Source: Kibdelosporangium banguiense
Lineage (GTDB): Bacteria; Actinomycetota; Actinomycetes; Mycobacteriales; Pseudonocardiaceae
Assembly (NCBI RefSeq): GCF_017876405.1
Contig: NZ_JAGINW010000001.1
Location: forward strand, 8,941,203-9,005,202
Direction: 5' to 3'
DNA length: 64,000 nucleotides
In this document: piece by piece, positions 34,152-43,648 of the stretch
Layout: each line of letters begins with the position of its first letter
How positions within the stretch are numbered: the first letter of the stretch is position 1
Made by a program: the position numbers and the translations under genes
The notes under the pieces: model-generated
Database searches by the model: none
What the model saw: only the letters and a program-made list of their open reading frames with translations
Told to the model about the DNA's origin: nothing

Positions 34152-35582
34152 ATGACGACTCGCGGCACGCCGGCCTCCGCGGCCGACAGGTTTCCGGCGA
34201 AACACCTGGCACGCCCGCAGGTCCGGCCGCTGCCGGAGGCGCCTGCCTCGACGTGGCGGATCATCGGGCCGGGTGTGGTCGCTGCCGGTGTCGGCCTGGC
34301 GTCCGGTGAGTTCATTCTTTTCCCCTATATCGCCTCGCAGGTCGGGCTGGTGTTCGTCTGGGCGGCGCTGGTCGGGGTGGTCACGCAGTTCTTCCTGAAC
34401 ATGGAGATCGAGCGCTACACGCTGGCCACCGGCGAGACCGCGCTCACCGGCTTCAGCCGGTTCTGGCGGCACTGGGGCCTGGTGTTCGCGGTGCTGACCT
34501 ACCTGGCGAACCTCTGGCCTGGGTGGGCGACGAGTTCGGCGACGCTGGTGACGTACCTCTGGGGCGGTGATGTCCGCTGGATCGCGATCGGGATGCTCGT
34601 CGTGATCGGGCTCATCCTCACGCTCGCGCCGGTCGTCTACGTCGCACTGGAACGCGCCGAGATGCTCAAGGTGGCTGCGGTCATCGTTCTTGTCGTCGTT
34701 GGCGCCTTCTTCGCGATCACTGCCGACGCGTGGAGCAGTCTGCCGCGCATCGTCACCGATGCGAGTGTTCCTACCGAGCTTGGGTTCGCTCTGTTGCTGG
34801 GTGCCCTGGCGTTCGCCGGGGCGGGCGGCGGGCAGAACTTGGTGCAGAGCAACTGGATCCGCGACAAGCAGTTCGGCATGGGCAAGTACGTGCCGCGGAT
34901 CGCCAGCCCGCTGACCGGCAAGCCGGAAGCCGCCCCCAGCACCGGGTTCATCTTCGAACCGGACGAGGACAACATGCGCCGGTGGCGGGCCTGGTGGCGG
35001 CTGGCCAACCGCGAGCAGCTCTACACCTTCGTGCTCATCACGTTCGTCACGATCACGTTCACGTCGCTGCTGGCGTACTCGACGGTGTACGGCAAGCCGG
35101 GTCTGTCCAACAGCATCGGCTTCCTGAAGGTCGAAGGACAGGCACTCGATACCGCCGTCGGCGGCGGCTGGTTCGGCGCGTTCTTCTGGTTCATCGGGGC
35201 ATTCGCGCTGTTCGCCGCCGCACTCGGCATCACCGACTACACCAGCAGGCTGGCGGCCGACGTCATCAAGACCTCGTACGCGCAGAAGGCCAAGGAGAGC
35301 ACCCTCTACGTCGTCCTCGTCTGGATCCTCGTACTGCTCGGCTGTGTCATCCTGCTCGCCGGGTTCGACCAGCCGCTGGTCCTGCTGGTGCTCTCCGCCT
35401 GCGTCGGCGGGCTGATGATGTTCATCTACTCCGTTCTGCTGATCGTCCTCAACCGCCGCGTGCTCCCCGACCAGATCCGCATCCGGGGCGGCCGGATCGC
35501 CGCGCTGTGCTGGTCGGTCGGCCTGTTCGGCGTGCTCTCGGTGCTGACCATCGTCACTCAGGGCGCCAAGCTGTTCGACTGA
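34152..35582 (+). CDS. Nramp-family (divalent metal transporter-like) membrane protein, non-canonical
   Basis: A 476-residue protein with 11-12 membrane segments and the overall Nramp plan. The first segment reads IIGPGVVAAGVGLASGEFIL, where canonical Nramp proteins have D-P-G-N. The sixth segment reads LAFAGAGGGQNLVQSNW, where the metal-binding M-P-H is expected. Both key motifs are therefore missing, and a soluble loop (KYVPRIASPLTGKPEAAPST) is inserted. Transport of manganese or iron by the usual mechanism is unlikely; another ion or substrate should be considered. ATG 34152 follows gaaggg at a good distance. The gene is convergent with the next one, with a 4-base gap. Confidence 0.75.
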   Translation: MTTRGTPASAADRFPAKHLARPQVRPLPEAPASTWRIIGPGVVAAGVGLASGEFILFPYIASQVGLVFVWAALVGVVTQFFLNMEIERYTLATGETALTGFSRFWRHWGLVFAVLTYLANLWPGWATSSATLVTYLWGGDVRWIAIGMLVVIGLILTLAPVVYVALERAEMLKVAAVIVLVVVGAFFAITADAWSSLPRIVTDASVPTELGFALLLGALAFAGAGGGQNLVQSNWIRDKQFGMGKYVPRIASPLTGKPEAAPSTGFIFEPDEDNMRRWRAWWRLANREQLYTFVLITFVTITFTSLLAYSTVYGKPGLSNSIGFLKVEGQALDTAVGGGWFGAFFWFIGAFALFAAALGITDYTSRLAADVIKTSYAQKAKESTLYVVLVWILVLLGCVILLAGFDQPLVLLVLSACVGGLMMFIYSVLLIVLNRRVLPDQIRIRGGRIAALCWSVGLFGVLSVLTIVTQGAKLFD

Positions 35583-35586
35583 CGGC

Positions 35587-36618
35587 TTATTCGCCCGGGT
35601 AACGGACTCCGAGCTGGGCACGGACCTCGTCCATCGCCGCCATGACCCGGACGGTGGCCTCAAGCGGGAAGAGCTCCGACTCGGTCTGACCGGCGGCCAG
35701 GCAGCGTGCGGCCTCGGCGGCCTGGTACCGCAGGGCCGCGTGCTCCATGTCCTGCACCTTGTCGTGCTGGTCGACCAACTGGCCGTACCGGTCGTACAAC
35801 CGGACCGAGGTCGGGGCGTAGAACGGGCCACCGATGTCCAGCCGGCCGACTGTGCCGCAGACGGACGCCGTCGAGGCCGATCTGCCGAGCATCGAGGCGT
35901 GCAGGACGCCCTGCGCACCAGACGCGTTCGTCACAGTGATGGATTCCTGACTGTCGACTCCGAGATCGGTCAGCGCACCGACCGCCGTGATCGAGGTGAA
36001 CGGTCCCAGCACGAAGTCCGCGAACGACACCGGGTACACGCCAAGGTCAAGCAGGGCACCACCGGCGAGGGCCGGATTGGACAGCCGCTCGGGCCCACCG
36101 GGGTACAGCGGCTGGCCGTGGTCGGCGAAGACCGTCGTCACCTCACCGAGCATGCCGTTCGCCACGGCCTGCCGGATGACGTCGTAGTGCGGCAGGAAGC
36201 GCGCCCACATCGCCTCCATCAGGAACAGGTTCTTCGCTTTGGCCAGCGCGACCAGGTCACGGGCCTCGGCCGCGTTGCGGGTGAAGGCCTTCTCGACCAG
36301 GACCGGTTTGCCCGCCTCCAGCGCGAGCCGGGCGTGCGCGTAGTGCTCCGAATGCGGCGACGCCACGTAAATGATGTCGACGTTCGGGTCGTTCACCAAC
36401 CCTTCGTAGGACCCGTACGCCGACGGGGCGCCGAAGTCGTCAGCGAAGAGCTTCGCCCGGTCGAAGCCCCGCGAACCGACGGCGACGATCTCCTGCCGCG
36501 TCCCGTCCCGCAGAGCGGTGCAGAACAGCCGCGCGATCCAGCCCGGCGCGAGGATGCCCCACCGCACGGCTGGTGCCTCCATCGGATCCGGCGTACGCGG
36601 AGCAGGAAGTGTCGTCAT
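35587..36618 (-). CDS. Gfo/Idh/MocA-family oxidoreductase
   Basis: A 343-residue NAD(P)-dependent dehydrogenase. It has an N-terminal Rossmann domain (VRWGILAPGWIARLFC, where the usual G-x-G-x-x-A is G-I-L-A-P-G-W-I-A; then EIVAVGSRGFDRAKLFADDF, IIYVASPHSEHYAHARLALE, PVLVEKAFTRN with the catalytic-region E-K). The C-terminal substrate domain contains GGALLDLGVYPVSF, equivalent to the G-x-x-x-D-x-G-x-H region but with Tyr in place of His. Likely substrate is a sugar or cyclitol; unknown. It is divergent from the STAND gene across 140 bases. Confidence 0.88.
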   Translation of the reverse strand: MTTLPAPRTPDPMEAPAVRWGILAPGWIARLFCTALRDGTRQEIVAVGSRGFDRAKLFADDFGAPSAYGSYEGLVNDPNVDIIYVASPHSEHYAHARLALEAGKPVLVEKAFTRNAAEARDLVALAKAKNLFLMEAMWARFLPHYDVIRQAVANGMLGEVTTVFADHGQPLYPGGPERLSNPALAGGALLDLGVYPVSFADFVLGPFTSITAVGALTDLGVDSQESITVTNASGAQGVLHASMLGRSASTASVCGTVGRLDIGGPFYAPTSVRLYDRYGQLVDQHDKVQDMEHAALRYQAAEAARCLAAGQTESELFPLEATVRVMAAMDEVRAQLGVRYPGE

Positions 36619-36758
36619 GCTTTCGGGGTCCCTTCAGTACGGACAGCACGGGATTGCGCGGCCCATCATCCTCGCCAGCCACTCACAGTGATCAACGGGG
36701 CACAGGATCTCATTCCCGGCACTCGTTACGCCGCCGCCCCCAACACCGACTATCAGGC

Positions 36759-39704
36759 GTGTGGCGACTGCGCGGATTCCGTTGGTGGCACGGCCTGCTG
36801 TCGGTGCTGGCGGGCGCGGCCCTCGGTGCCGTGACCAACCTGGTGACGAGTACGTTCTCGTGGAGCCTGGCGGCCGCCGCAGCCGGGCTGGTCGCCGTGC
36901 AGATCGGCCTGTTGGCGTGGCAGATCACCGAAAGCGGGACCGATGGCCGCCCCCGGCTCGACGAAGTCCTTGCACCGCTGAGACCGGAACGCCAGGACGT
37001 GGGCATGGTGTTCCGGCTGACCGCGTCGTACTGCCCGTCGCCGGTGCGCGGCCGGGCGCCGGAGATCGACAAACTGGTTTCCTGGTGCATCGATCGGGAC
37101 GAGTCGGCCGGCGTGGTCCGGATGATCGCCGGTCCCGCGGGTGTGGGCAAAAGCCGGCTGGCGATCGAAGTCGCCGAAAGGCTCCCCCAAGGCTGGCTCA
37201 CCGGGAGACTGACCTCGGTCGCCGGTGCCGTCGACAGAATCGCAGCCACGTCACAACCGGCCCTGATTGTGGTCGAGGACGCGGAAAACCTGGCTGATCT
37301 GGACACATTGCTCCGCCAGGCTGGCAGGCACCCGGCCAAACTCCGGATCTTGGTGCTCACGCGTGCCCCGGAACGCCTCCCGACAAGTCCATCACTCTCA
37401 GATCCCGTCATCCGATGTGTCCTGGCACCTGTCGGCGGGAGGAACGATCGGAAACGGTGGTACGGCGAAGCTGTCCGCGCCTACGCCGAGCAACTCGGGC
37501 TCCCGGTCCCGGAGTTGACCAAGGAGAAGATCGGCGATGACGAAGACACGTTTCTCCTTCTGCAAGCCAGGGCGTTGCTTGCGGTCCTCGACCGGCCTGG
37601 CAGGCATCGCGCCTCACTGGCCGCGATCAGCAGCGATCTCGTCGGTCTGGAAACACAGCGCTGGACGCGGGACGCGCTGCCTCTGACGTGTGATGCCGAG
37701 GTTCTCGCCGAGGCGGTCACGGTGCTGATGCTCCTGACGTCGGTGACCACTGCCGAGGCAGCCGGTCTGCTCAGCCGGGTACCGCAGTTCTCCCACGAAT
37801 CCGCCCAGGAGACACGGGTTGTCGTGGCCCGGTGGGCGTTCCGGCAGTACTCCCGTGGCCTGGACGGGCGTCTGGACGTGCAGCCGCATCTGGTCGGTGA
37901 GCGGCTGCTTCTCGACACGCTGGCTCGTACGCCGGAATTGCTGGCCGGGCCGGCCGCGGATGCGGTGCCGGTTCTCGCGCGTGCCTGCCGGACGTTTTCC
38001 GGGAACCTGCCCGTTCTGCTCGGCCTGGTCGACGGTGATCGGTCGCTGTTGCCGACGGTCTGCTCGGCGGTCATCGAGCAGGGAATCGTCGGCTCCGATG
38101 TGGACACCGCGCTCGCGGATCTCGTCCGCCGCCACGGCATGACAGCCGAGATCGCGGCCGCCGGGCCGCAGGGCACGCCGAGGGCGGCGATGGACGTGAC
38201 CAACCTGACCGAACAGGACCTCCGCGACGTGCTCGGTGAGGACTACATGGACAGGTCGGACATCAACGTCCGGTTGGAAGGCCTGCACATTCCGGACGCA
38301 TATCCGCGAGTCAGATGCGCCCTGCAGGAGGTGCACGTCCAGCACTGCCGGATACTGGCCGAGAACCAGCCGATGTGGGCGCACGGGCCTGACCTGGTCA
38401 CAGCGCTGCTTGGGCTCGCGTCGCTGCAGCGGGTCGCAGGCGTGAGCCAGCAAGCCGTGGTCTCGGCCCGGGAAGCCGTGGAGATCACCCGGAAGCAGGC
38501 GCGGCAAGAACCGGACGAGCGCCCGGTCCGGCTCGCGTTCGCCCTGGACCGGCTCAGCACGCACCTGTCCGATGTGGGCCTGACGCACGAGGCTCTCGAA
38601 GCCAGCACCGAAGCGACCGTAATCCTGCAAAGCGGTGCTGCCCAAGAAGATCCCGATGACGCATCCGTCGCGGAGTCGTACTACACACACGCGCACCGGC
38701 TGTCGGAAGCGGGCCGTTACAGTGAGGCCGCCGCGGCCATCGAGAAGGCCGTACACATCTACCAGGCGCTCGTTTCCCGGGAACCTGGCAAGCATCTGCT
38801 GGAACTCGTTCATGCGTTCAGCCACCAGGCTGAGGTCTTCTACAGCCTGCGCCATCACGACGATGCGCTGACGGCGATCAGATCGGCGATCGAGATCCAG
38901 CGGGAGCTTGCCGATACCGGTCTCGGGGATTCGCTCGTTCGTCTCGCGCATGGGTTGTCCCGGCTGGACCAGAACCGGGACGCACTGGCAGCCGCGACCG
39001 AAGCGACCGAGATCTGTCGTCAGCTGGCGGCTGATGCGCCGGATCAGTTCAAACCTGCCCTCGCACGAGCACTGCACTCGCTCGCCAGGTGCCTGAACGC
39101 CGTGACCAAGACGACGGAGGCCGTCAAGGCGATGCAGGAAGCAGTCCTCATCCAGCAACTGTTGGCCGAGCGTTCTCCTGAGCGGTATCAATCCGGCCTG
39201 GCTCTGCTGCTGACCGACTTCGCAACGATTCTCAGCGATTCAGGCGACAGTGAACAGGCTCTCAAGGCCTCTGAACGAGCCCAGCGGATCCAGCGGGCTC
39301 TCATGGCGGCGCAGCCCGATGAAAACACCGTCTTCCTGGCCTACAGTCTCGCCAACCACGCCGTTCACCTCTGGCGTTGCAACCATCGGCAGCAGGCGAC
39401 CAAGACGCTGACCGAAGCAACGGACATGTACCGCGCACTGGCAGAACACGAACCCGAAGCCCACCGGGACGACCTGGCGCGATGCCACCTGCGAATGGCG
39501 ACGATGTTGGAAGACTCCGGAAAGACGACTGACGCGATCGAGGCATACCGGGACGCCGCAGCCCTCCTGCGCTCCGCCGAACAGAACGAGCCTGCCTCGT
39601 ACGGCTCGATCTATCGCGCCACTCTTGTTTCACTGCGAAAGGCGCTGGAGCGCGCCGGCCGCCACGACGAAGCGGCAGCGATCGTCGTTTCCGAGCACCC
39701 ATAA
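36759..39704 (+). CDS. membrane-anchored STAND-type NTPase with TPR repeats
   Basis: A 981-residue protein. Two hydrophobic segments near the N-terminus (about residues 8-52: LLSVLAGAALGAVTNLV and LAAAAAGLVAVQIGLL) are followed by a P-loop NTPase with Walker A GPAGVGKSRL (Lys131) and a Walker-B-like PALIVVEDAENL. A helical region (to about residue 550) and then roughly ten TPR-like units follow (repeated A-x-x-A-V-x-I patterns such as AAAAIEKAVHIYQALV and ALTAIRSAIEIQREL) to the C-terminus. STAND proteins sense a ligand through repeats and switch by NTP-driven oligomerisation. Here the N-terminal effector would be the membrane segments. GTG 36759 is assumed. Role unknown; immunity is one possibility. 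Confidence 0.75.
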   Translation: MWRLRGFRWWHGLLSVLAGAALGAVTNLVTSTFSWSLAAAAAGLVAVQIGLLAWQITESGTDGRPRLDEVLAPLRPERQDVGMVFRLTASYCPSPVRGRAPEIDKLVSWCIDRDESAGVVRMIAGPAGVGKSRLAIEVAERLPQGWLTGRLTSVAGAVDRIAATSQPALIVVEDAENLADLDTLLRQAGRHPAKLRILVLTRAPERLPTSPSLSDPVIRCVLAPVGGRNDRKRWYGEAVRAYAEQLGLPVPELTKEKIGDDEDTFLLLQARALLAVLDRPGRHRASLAAISSDLVGLETQRWTRDALPLTCDAEVLAEAVTVLMLLTSVTTAEAAGLLSRVPQFSHESAQETRVVVARWAFRQYSRGLDGRLDVQPHLVGERLLLDTLARTPELLAGPAADAVPVLARACRTFSGNLPVLLGLVDGDRSLLPTVCSAVIEQGIVGSDVDTALADLVRRHGMTAEIAAAGPQGTPRAAMDVTNLTEQDLRDVLGEDYMDRSDINVRLEGLHIPDAYPRVRCALQEVHVQHCRILAENQPMWAHGPDLVTALLGLASLQRVAGVSQQAVVSAREAVEITRKQARQEPDERPVRLAFALDRLSTHLSDVGLTHEALEASTEATVILQSGAAQEDPDDASVAESYYTHAHRLSEAGRYSEAAAAIEKAVHIYQALVSREPGKHLLELVHAFSHQAEVFYSLRHHDDALTAIRSAIEIQRELADTGLGDSLVRLAHGLSRLDQNRDALAAATEATEICRQLAADAPDQFKPALARALHSLARCLNAVTKTTEAVKAMQEAVLIQQLLAERSPERYQSGLALLLTDFATILSDSGDSEQALKASERAQRIQRALMAAQPDENTVFLAYSLANHAVHLWRCNHRQQATKTLTEATDMYRALAEHEPEAHRDDLARCHLRMATMLEDSGKTTDAIEAYRDAAALLRSAEQNEPASYGSIYRATLVSLRKALERAGRHDEAAAIVVSEHP

Positions 39705-39717
39705 GCAAGAGCTGTCT

Positions 39718-40140
39718 TCAGTGCGTGCTGACGTGACGACCGTGTGAGGCCCCGACAGGCGATGGCCACGGGTCGTTGCCTGCCGGTCCGGTGGTTACCT
39801 GCCGGCGGACGACTGACAGGGGTCCGAGGCCGGACAGGATGTCAAGTACTTGTCTGCCAAGGGATGGCGGTGCCGACGGCGTGACGGTGAGCCCGACGCT
39901 CGCGGCTCCGGCGAGCCATGACGGGCGAATCCACTCCGGACGGTCCACGATGTGGACAGGCGCCGGGCAGGAATCCAGCCGGGCAGCCAGTTCCCCGGTC
40001 TCCGGGCCGCCGCCGAGGACGAACATCACGTCACAGGACCCGGCCACGACGCGACTCGATTCCAGCCGGTCGGAAGTCGCGTAGCAGAAGTCATCCGGGT
40101 GCTGCCCGCGCAGCCGCGGATACCGTGACCGCGCTCGACA
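39718..40140 (-). pseudogene. IspH (LytB) C-terminal remnant
   Basis: Reading leftward: SRYPRLRGQHPDDFCYATSD, then MFVLGGGPETGELA, VHIVDRPEWIRPSWLAG, ASVGLTVTPSAPPSLGRQV. The order F-P-x-L-R-G-x2-x-D-D-I-C-Y-A-T-x-x-R, then V-V-G, then D-x-x-x-I-x-x-x-W-L, then V-G-V-T-A-G-A-S-A-P matches the last third of 4-hydroxy-3-methylbut-2-enyl diphosphate reductase. The typical S-S-N-S motif is absent, and the N-terminal iron-sulfur part is missing. It could be the end of a decayed second IspH gene. An open frame remains from about 40047. Confidence 0.6.
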
Positions 40141-40183
40141 CGTTCGGGTGGAGATGGTTCCGTGTCATTCCACCTGTCGGGAT

Positions 40184-41779
40184 TCACACTTCGAACGGGA
40201 TGGGATACGGGAACAGGTCGGTTGGTACACGTGACCAGATGAGTCGCTGGTCGCGATACGGGTCGTGGACCAGCTTGCTCGCCGAGTCGAGGAGCATCGT
40301 GGTGCGCCGGAACTGTGTGTACTGCGGCCACTGAAGTGTTGGTGTGCTTGGGTTTCCGGTCCGCGCGAAGGCAAGCCAGGCGTCCATGGTGCGGTCTTGC
40401 AGATCACCCCAGAGGCTGGCCGGACCGGTGACTCGGGCCGCGTCGGCCGGGGAGATGCCGAAGACGAAGGGCAGTTCCATCGAATGTGATGAGCCGTATG
40501 GCTTTCCTGTACGGCCTTTCACCGGCGAGCGGTAGTTGAACAGGTACATGTAGCTGGGCGCGAAGCGGCCCTGGATTTCGGCCAGTCTGATGGATGAGGC
40601 ACGGAAGTCGCCGTCGCCGAGGAAGGTGGTCACCGCTTCCTCCGGGTTCGGATAGTCGCGTTGGTATGTGGCGATCACCTTGTCCGCCTGCGGCCCGAAG
40701 TAGCGTTGCATCATCTCGCGGTTGCCGAAGACGTTGCGCAGCAGCGCCGGTGTGTTGACCGAGTCGTCGCCGGGGGCGGCGCACATCGCAGTCCAGTAAC
40801 GGATCTCGTCGAGATTGGTGCCGATCAACAAGGGTACGCGGGCTCCCCGGCCGGTACGGATGATCTCGTCCGGGGATTCGGCGTAGGCATAGTCGTCCTG
40901 ATGTGGATACGGGAACGCTCCGGAATCGTTGACGAGCTTCTCCAGCTTCAGCGCGTCGACCTGTTGCAGCGCCTGGGCGGACTGCACGCCGACAGCGTCC
41001 ATCACCGTACGGGTCGTGTCGCGGGCGTCGGACACCGGCCCGAGCGATCCGGCCAGGATGCCACTTTGGATGATCGCGCGGTGGAACAGTCCTTGCGCAG
41101 GACGGTGTCCGAGCAGGATTCGCACGCTTTCGCCGCCAGCGGACTCGCCGAACACGGTCACGTTGTCCTGATTGCCGCCGAACTTGGCAATGTTGCGGTT
41201 GACCCAGCGCAGAGCGGCCACCTGGTCGAGCAATCCCGCATTGCCGCCACCGCCGAACCGACTGTCCAAATGCGACAGCTCGGTGTACCCGAACACGCCG
41301 AGCCGGTACTGGACGGTGACGATCACGGCGTCACCCCGCCTGGCCAGCGCTGCTCCGTCGAACCATGTGTTGCGGGCGCTGCCGACGACAAACGCGCCGC
41401 CGTGAATGTAGACCAGGACGGGTCGTTTTCGGCCGTCGGCCCTTGGTGTCCACACGTTGACTGTGAGGCAGTCCTCGGCCATCACATCGTTGCTGTTCTC
41501 CGTTGGGTCGTAGGCAGGCGTCTGGACGCACGCCGGCGTGCGGTTTCGGGCAGGACGCACCGTCGACCATCGGCCATGCGCGACCGGAGGCAGAAACCTC
41601 AGCTTTCCAACGGGCGGTGCGGCGTACGGAAGGCCCCGGAAAACTTGCAATCCCGGCTTCTGGAGCCCTTGGACCGGACCATCGGCTGTACGCACGATCG
41701 GGCCGTTCGACGCCTCTGCAGTGGGCGCCGCGAAAACGGCGCCCAACACGAGTGCGGCCAGTATTCGGCGACAACGCAT
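40184..41779 (-). CDS. secreted type-B carboxylesterase/lipase
   Basis: A 531-residue precursor with a signal peptide (MRCRRILAALVLGAVFAAPT, cleavage near A-E-A-S). It has all type-B carboxylesterase features: FRGLPYAAPPVGKLRF, EDCLTVNVWTP, YIHGGAFVVG (oxyanion hole), NRNIAKFGGNQDNVTVFGES, then AGG (nucleophile Ser in GESAGG), the acid in NLDEIRYW and the base region SHSMELPFVFG. ATG 41779 is five bases after aggag. It is the last gene of the four-gene operon that starts with the amine oxidase. It probably hydrolyses an ester outside the cell to feed the operon's pathway. Confidence 0.9.
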   Translation of the reverse strand: MRCRRILAALVLGAVFAAPTAEASNGPIVRTADGPVQGLQKPGLQVFRGLPYAAPPVGKLRFLPPVAHGRWSTVRPARNRTPACVQTPAYDPTENSNDVMAEDCLTVNVWTPRADGRKRPVLVYIHGGAFVVGSARNTWFDGAALARRGDAVIVTVQYRLGVFGYTELSHLDSRFGGGGNAGLLDQVAALRWVNRNIAKFGGNQDNVTVFGESAGGESVRILLGHRPAQGLFHRAIIQSGILAGSLGPVSDARDTTRTVMDAVGVQSAQALQQVDALKLEKLVNDSGAFPYPHQDDYAYAESPDEIIRTGRGARVPLLIGTNLDEIRYWTAMCAAPGDDSVNTPALLRNVFGNREMMQRYFGPQADKVIATYQRDYPNPEEAVTTFLGDGDFRASSIRLAEIQGRFAPSYMYLFNYRSPVKGRTGKPYGSSHSMELPFVFGISPADAARVTGPASLWGDLQDRTMDAWLAFARTGNPSTPTLQWPQYTQFRRTTMLLDSASKLVHDPYRDQRLIWSRVPTDLFPYPIPFEV

Positions 41780-41806
41780 TACCACTCCTGAAGGTCGAGA
41801 ACGGGT

Positions 41807-43636
41807 TCAGTGGCTGCCGCAAGCGGCGTGGCGGTTGTGCGTTGGAGAGGTAGCCATGGCAATCAGATTCGTCTTGCCCGACGCTGTGCTGGCATCGTGC
41901 ACGGCCACGCCGTTGACGAAGGTCATCTGGGTTTGGACCGAGCTGATGTCCGCGACCGGGCACTTCAGTACGTCGCGGTCCAGGACGATCAGATCGGCGG
42001 CCTTGCCTGGGGTGAGTGTGCCCGTAGTGGTGTCCTGACGCAGTTGCTGCGCGGCCCCATAGGTGTGCATGCGTAGCGCGGTCTCGCGAGTGACTCCCTG
42101 CTCCGGATAGAGAGCACCGCCTTCGGACGCCGTGCCTGTGCGGTCGATGGCTGTTCGGATCTGGTTCCAGCTGTTGAGTGTGTCGACCGGCCAGTCCGAG
42201 CCGCCTGCCAGGGCGGCGCCCGCCCGCTCCAGGCTTCTCAACGCGTACATACCGCGGTGTCTTTGCGGGCCGACGTACTTCTCGAGTGCCTCCACGGTGA
42301 AGACGTTCCTGGTCGCCCATTGCATCTGCATCGAAGCGACCACACCGTATCTGGCGAAACGTGCATAGTCGCCTGGGTCGCAGAACTGGACGTGTGCGAT
42401 GGTGTGCCTGTTGTCCCGCCAGCCGTTCGCGCGGCGGGCTGCGGCGTATCCGTCCAGGGCGACACGGACAGCGCGATCACCGATGGCGTGTGCGTGGACC
42501 TGCCATCCCGCCTTGTCCAGTTCGACGCACAAAGCGGAGAAGTGCTCCGGTGAAACATAGAGCTCGCCGACGTGGGTGGTCGGTTTGCCGTTCTCGTCGA
42601 GGTAGGGCGAGATCATCGCGGCGGTCTGCGCCGGGAACTCGGCCACGCCGTCGAGGAAGACCTTGGCGGTCCGCATGCCCAGCATCGGGCCGGCGGGGTG
42701 TTTACGTTGTGCCGCACGGGCTGCGGCCAAGGACGCTCGGGGATCTTTGGCGATGTCGGCCTCGAGATGATGCGCGACGAACGCACGGATCGGCAGATCA
42801 CCGGTTTGAAGCAGCGAAGCGTAGACACCGAGCGGGTCCGGTCCGGCAGCGTCCATGAAGGACGTCACGCCCTGGGCCGCGAGCTGGTTCAGCGCTTTGA
42901 TCCGGGCTCGGCGCAGCACAGCCGGATCCGGTTCGGGGACCAGCCGGGACACCAGGTCCATCGCGCTGTCCTTGAGCAGTCCGGTCGGCCCGTCGGCGTC
43001 CTTGACGATCTGCCCGCCCGGCGGCGACGGGGTCGACGCCGTGATTCCGGCCAGTTGCAAGGCCCGCGAGTTCACCCAGGCGTTGTGGAAGTCCGATCCG
43101 GACAGCAGGATCGGCCGCTTCGTGGTCAGGGCGTCCAGGAACTTCCGGTGTGCCACGGCACCGATCAGGCCGACCGGGTTCCATTCCTTGACCACCAGCC
43201 AGCCGTCGGGCTCCTGGTCTGCCGACTGGTCGAGAAAACCCTGCACCTTGGCTTGCAACTGCGCCACGGTCAACGACTCGTTGTTCAGGGTAACGTCCAA
43301 GGACAACTGTGCCGCGCCAAGCGGGTGGACATGCCCGTCGTGGATGCCAGGCATCACGGTGGCCTGCTTGGCATCGATCACCTCGGTGTCCCTGCCCAGG
43401 TGACCACGCACGTCGAAATCGTTTCCCACGGCCAGAATACGGCCGTCACGGCCGATCGCGACCGCGGACGACGGGTACCAGGAGTACATGCCAGTCCATA
43501 CCCTGGCGTTCCTGATGATCGTGGCAGCCGAAGTTCTGGGGGCCGCCGACACCGGCGTGGTTCCGGCGGCCAGGCCCGCTCCGATCATTCCGAGACCTGC
43601 CAACAGCGGCCGACGGCCGATACCGGGTCGTTGCAT
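41807..43636 (-). CDS. exported amidohydrolase (YtcJ-like, metal-dependent)
   Basis: A 609-residue protein. It has an N-terminal twin-arginine-like signal (GIGRRPLLAGLGMIGAGLAA, cleavage near S-A-A). The amidohydrolase fold follows, with metal ligands in MPGIHDGHVHPLG, the YtcJ-type segment DGWLVVKEWNPVGL, VHAHAIGDRAVRVALDG, IAHVQFCDPGDYARF, ALAGGSDWPVDTLN and the end LTPGKAADLIVLDRDVL. These enzymes hydrolyse amides or related bonds. It sits 12 bases after the permease gene and 27 before the esterase gene in one operon. Confidence 0.9.
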   Translation of the reverse strand: MQRPGIGRRPLLAGLGMIGAGLAAGTTPVSAAPRTSAATIIRNARVWTGMYSWYPSSAVAIGRDGRILAVGNDFDVRGHLGRDTEVIDAKQATVMPGIHDGHVHPLGAAQLSLDVTLNNESLTVAQLQAKVQGFLDQSADQEPDGWLVVKEWNPVGLIGAVAHRKFLDALTTKRPILLSGSDFHNAWVNSRALQLAGITASTPSPPGGQIVKDADGPTGLLKDSAMDLVSRLVPEPDPAVLRRARIKALNQLAAQGVTSFMDAAGPDPLGVYASLLQTGDLPIRAFVAHHLEADIAKDPRASLAAARAAQRKHPAGPMLGMRTAKVFLDGVAEFPAQTAAMISPYLDENGKPTTHVGELYVSPEHFSALCVELDKAGWQVHAHAIGDRAVRVALDGYAAARRANGWRDNRHTIAHVQFCDPGDYARFARYGVVASMQMQWATRNVFTVEALEKYVGPQRHRGMYALRSLERAGAALAGGSDWPVDTLNSWNQIRTAIDRTGTASEGGALYPEQGVTRETALRMHTYGAAQQLRQDTTTGTLTPGKAADLIVLDRDVLKCPVADISSVQTQMTFVNGVAVHDASTASGKTNLIAMATSPTHNRHAACGSH

Positions 43637-43648
43637 GTCCGAACCTCC

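Noticed and set aside
33984..35918. 644-residue minus-strand open frame opposite the Nramp-family gene
   Set aside because: Low-complexity charged translation (runs of D, E, R, H, Q) typical of a GC-rich shadow frame; the plus strand encodes a clear 12-helix protein.
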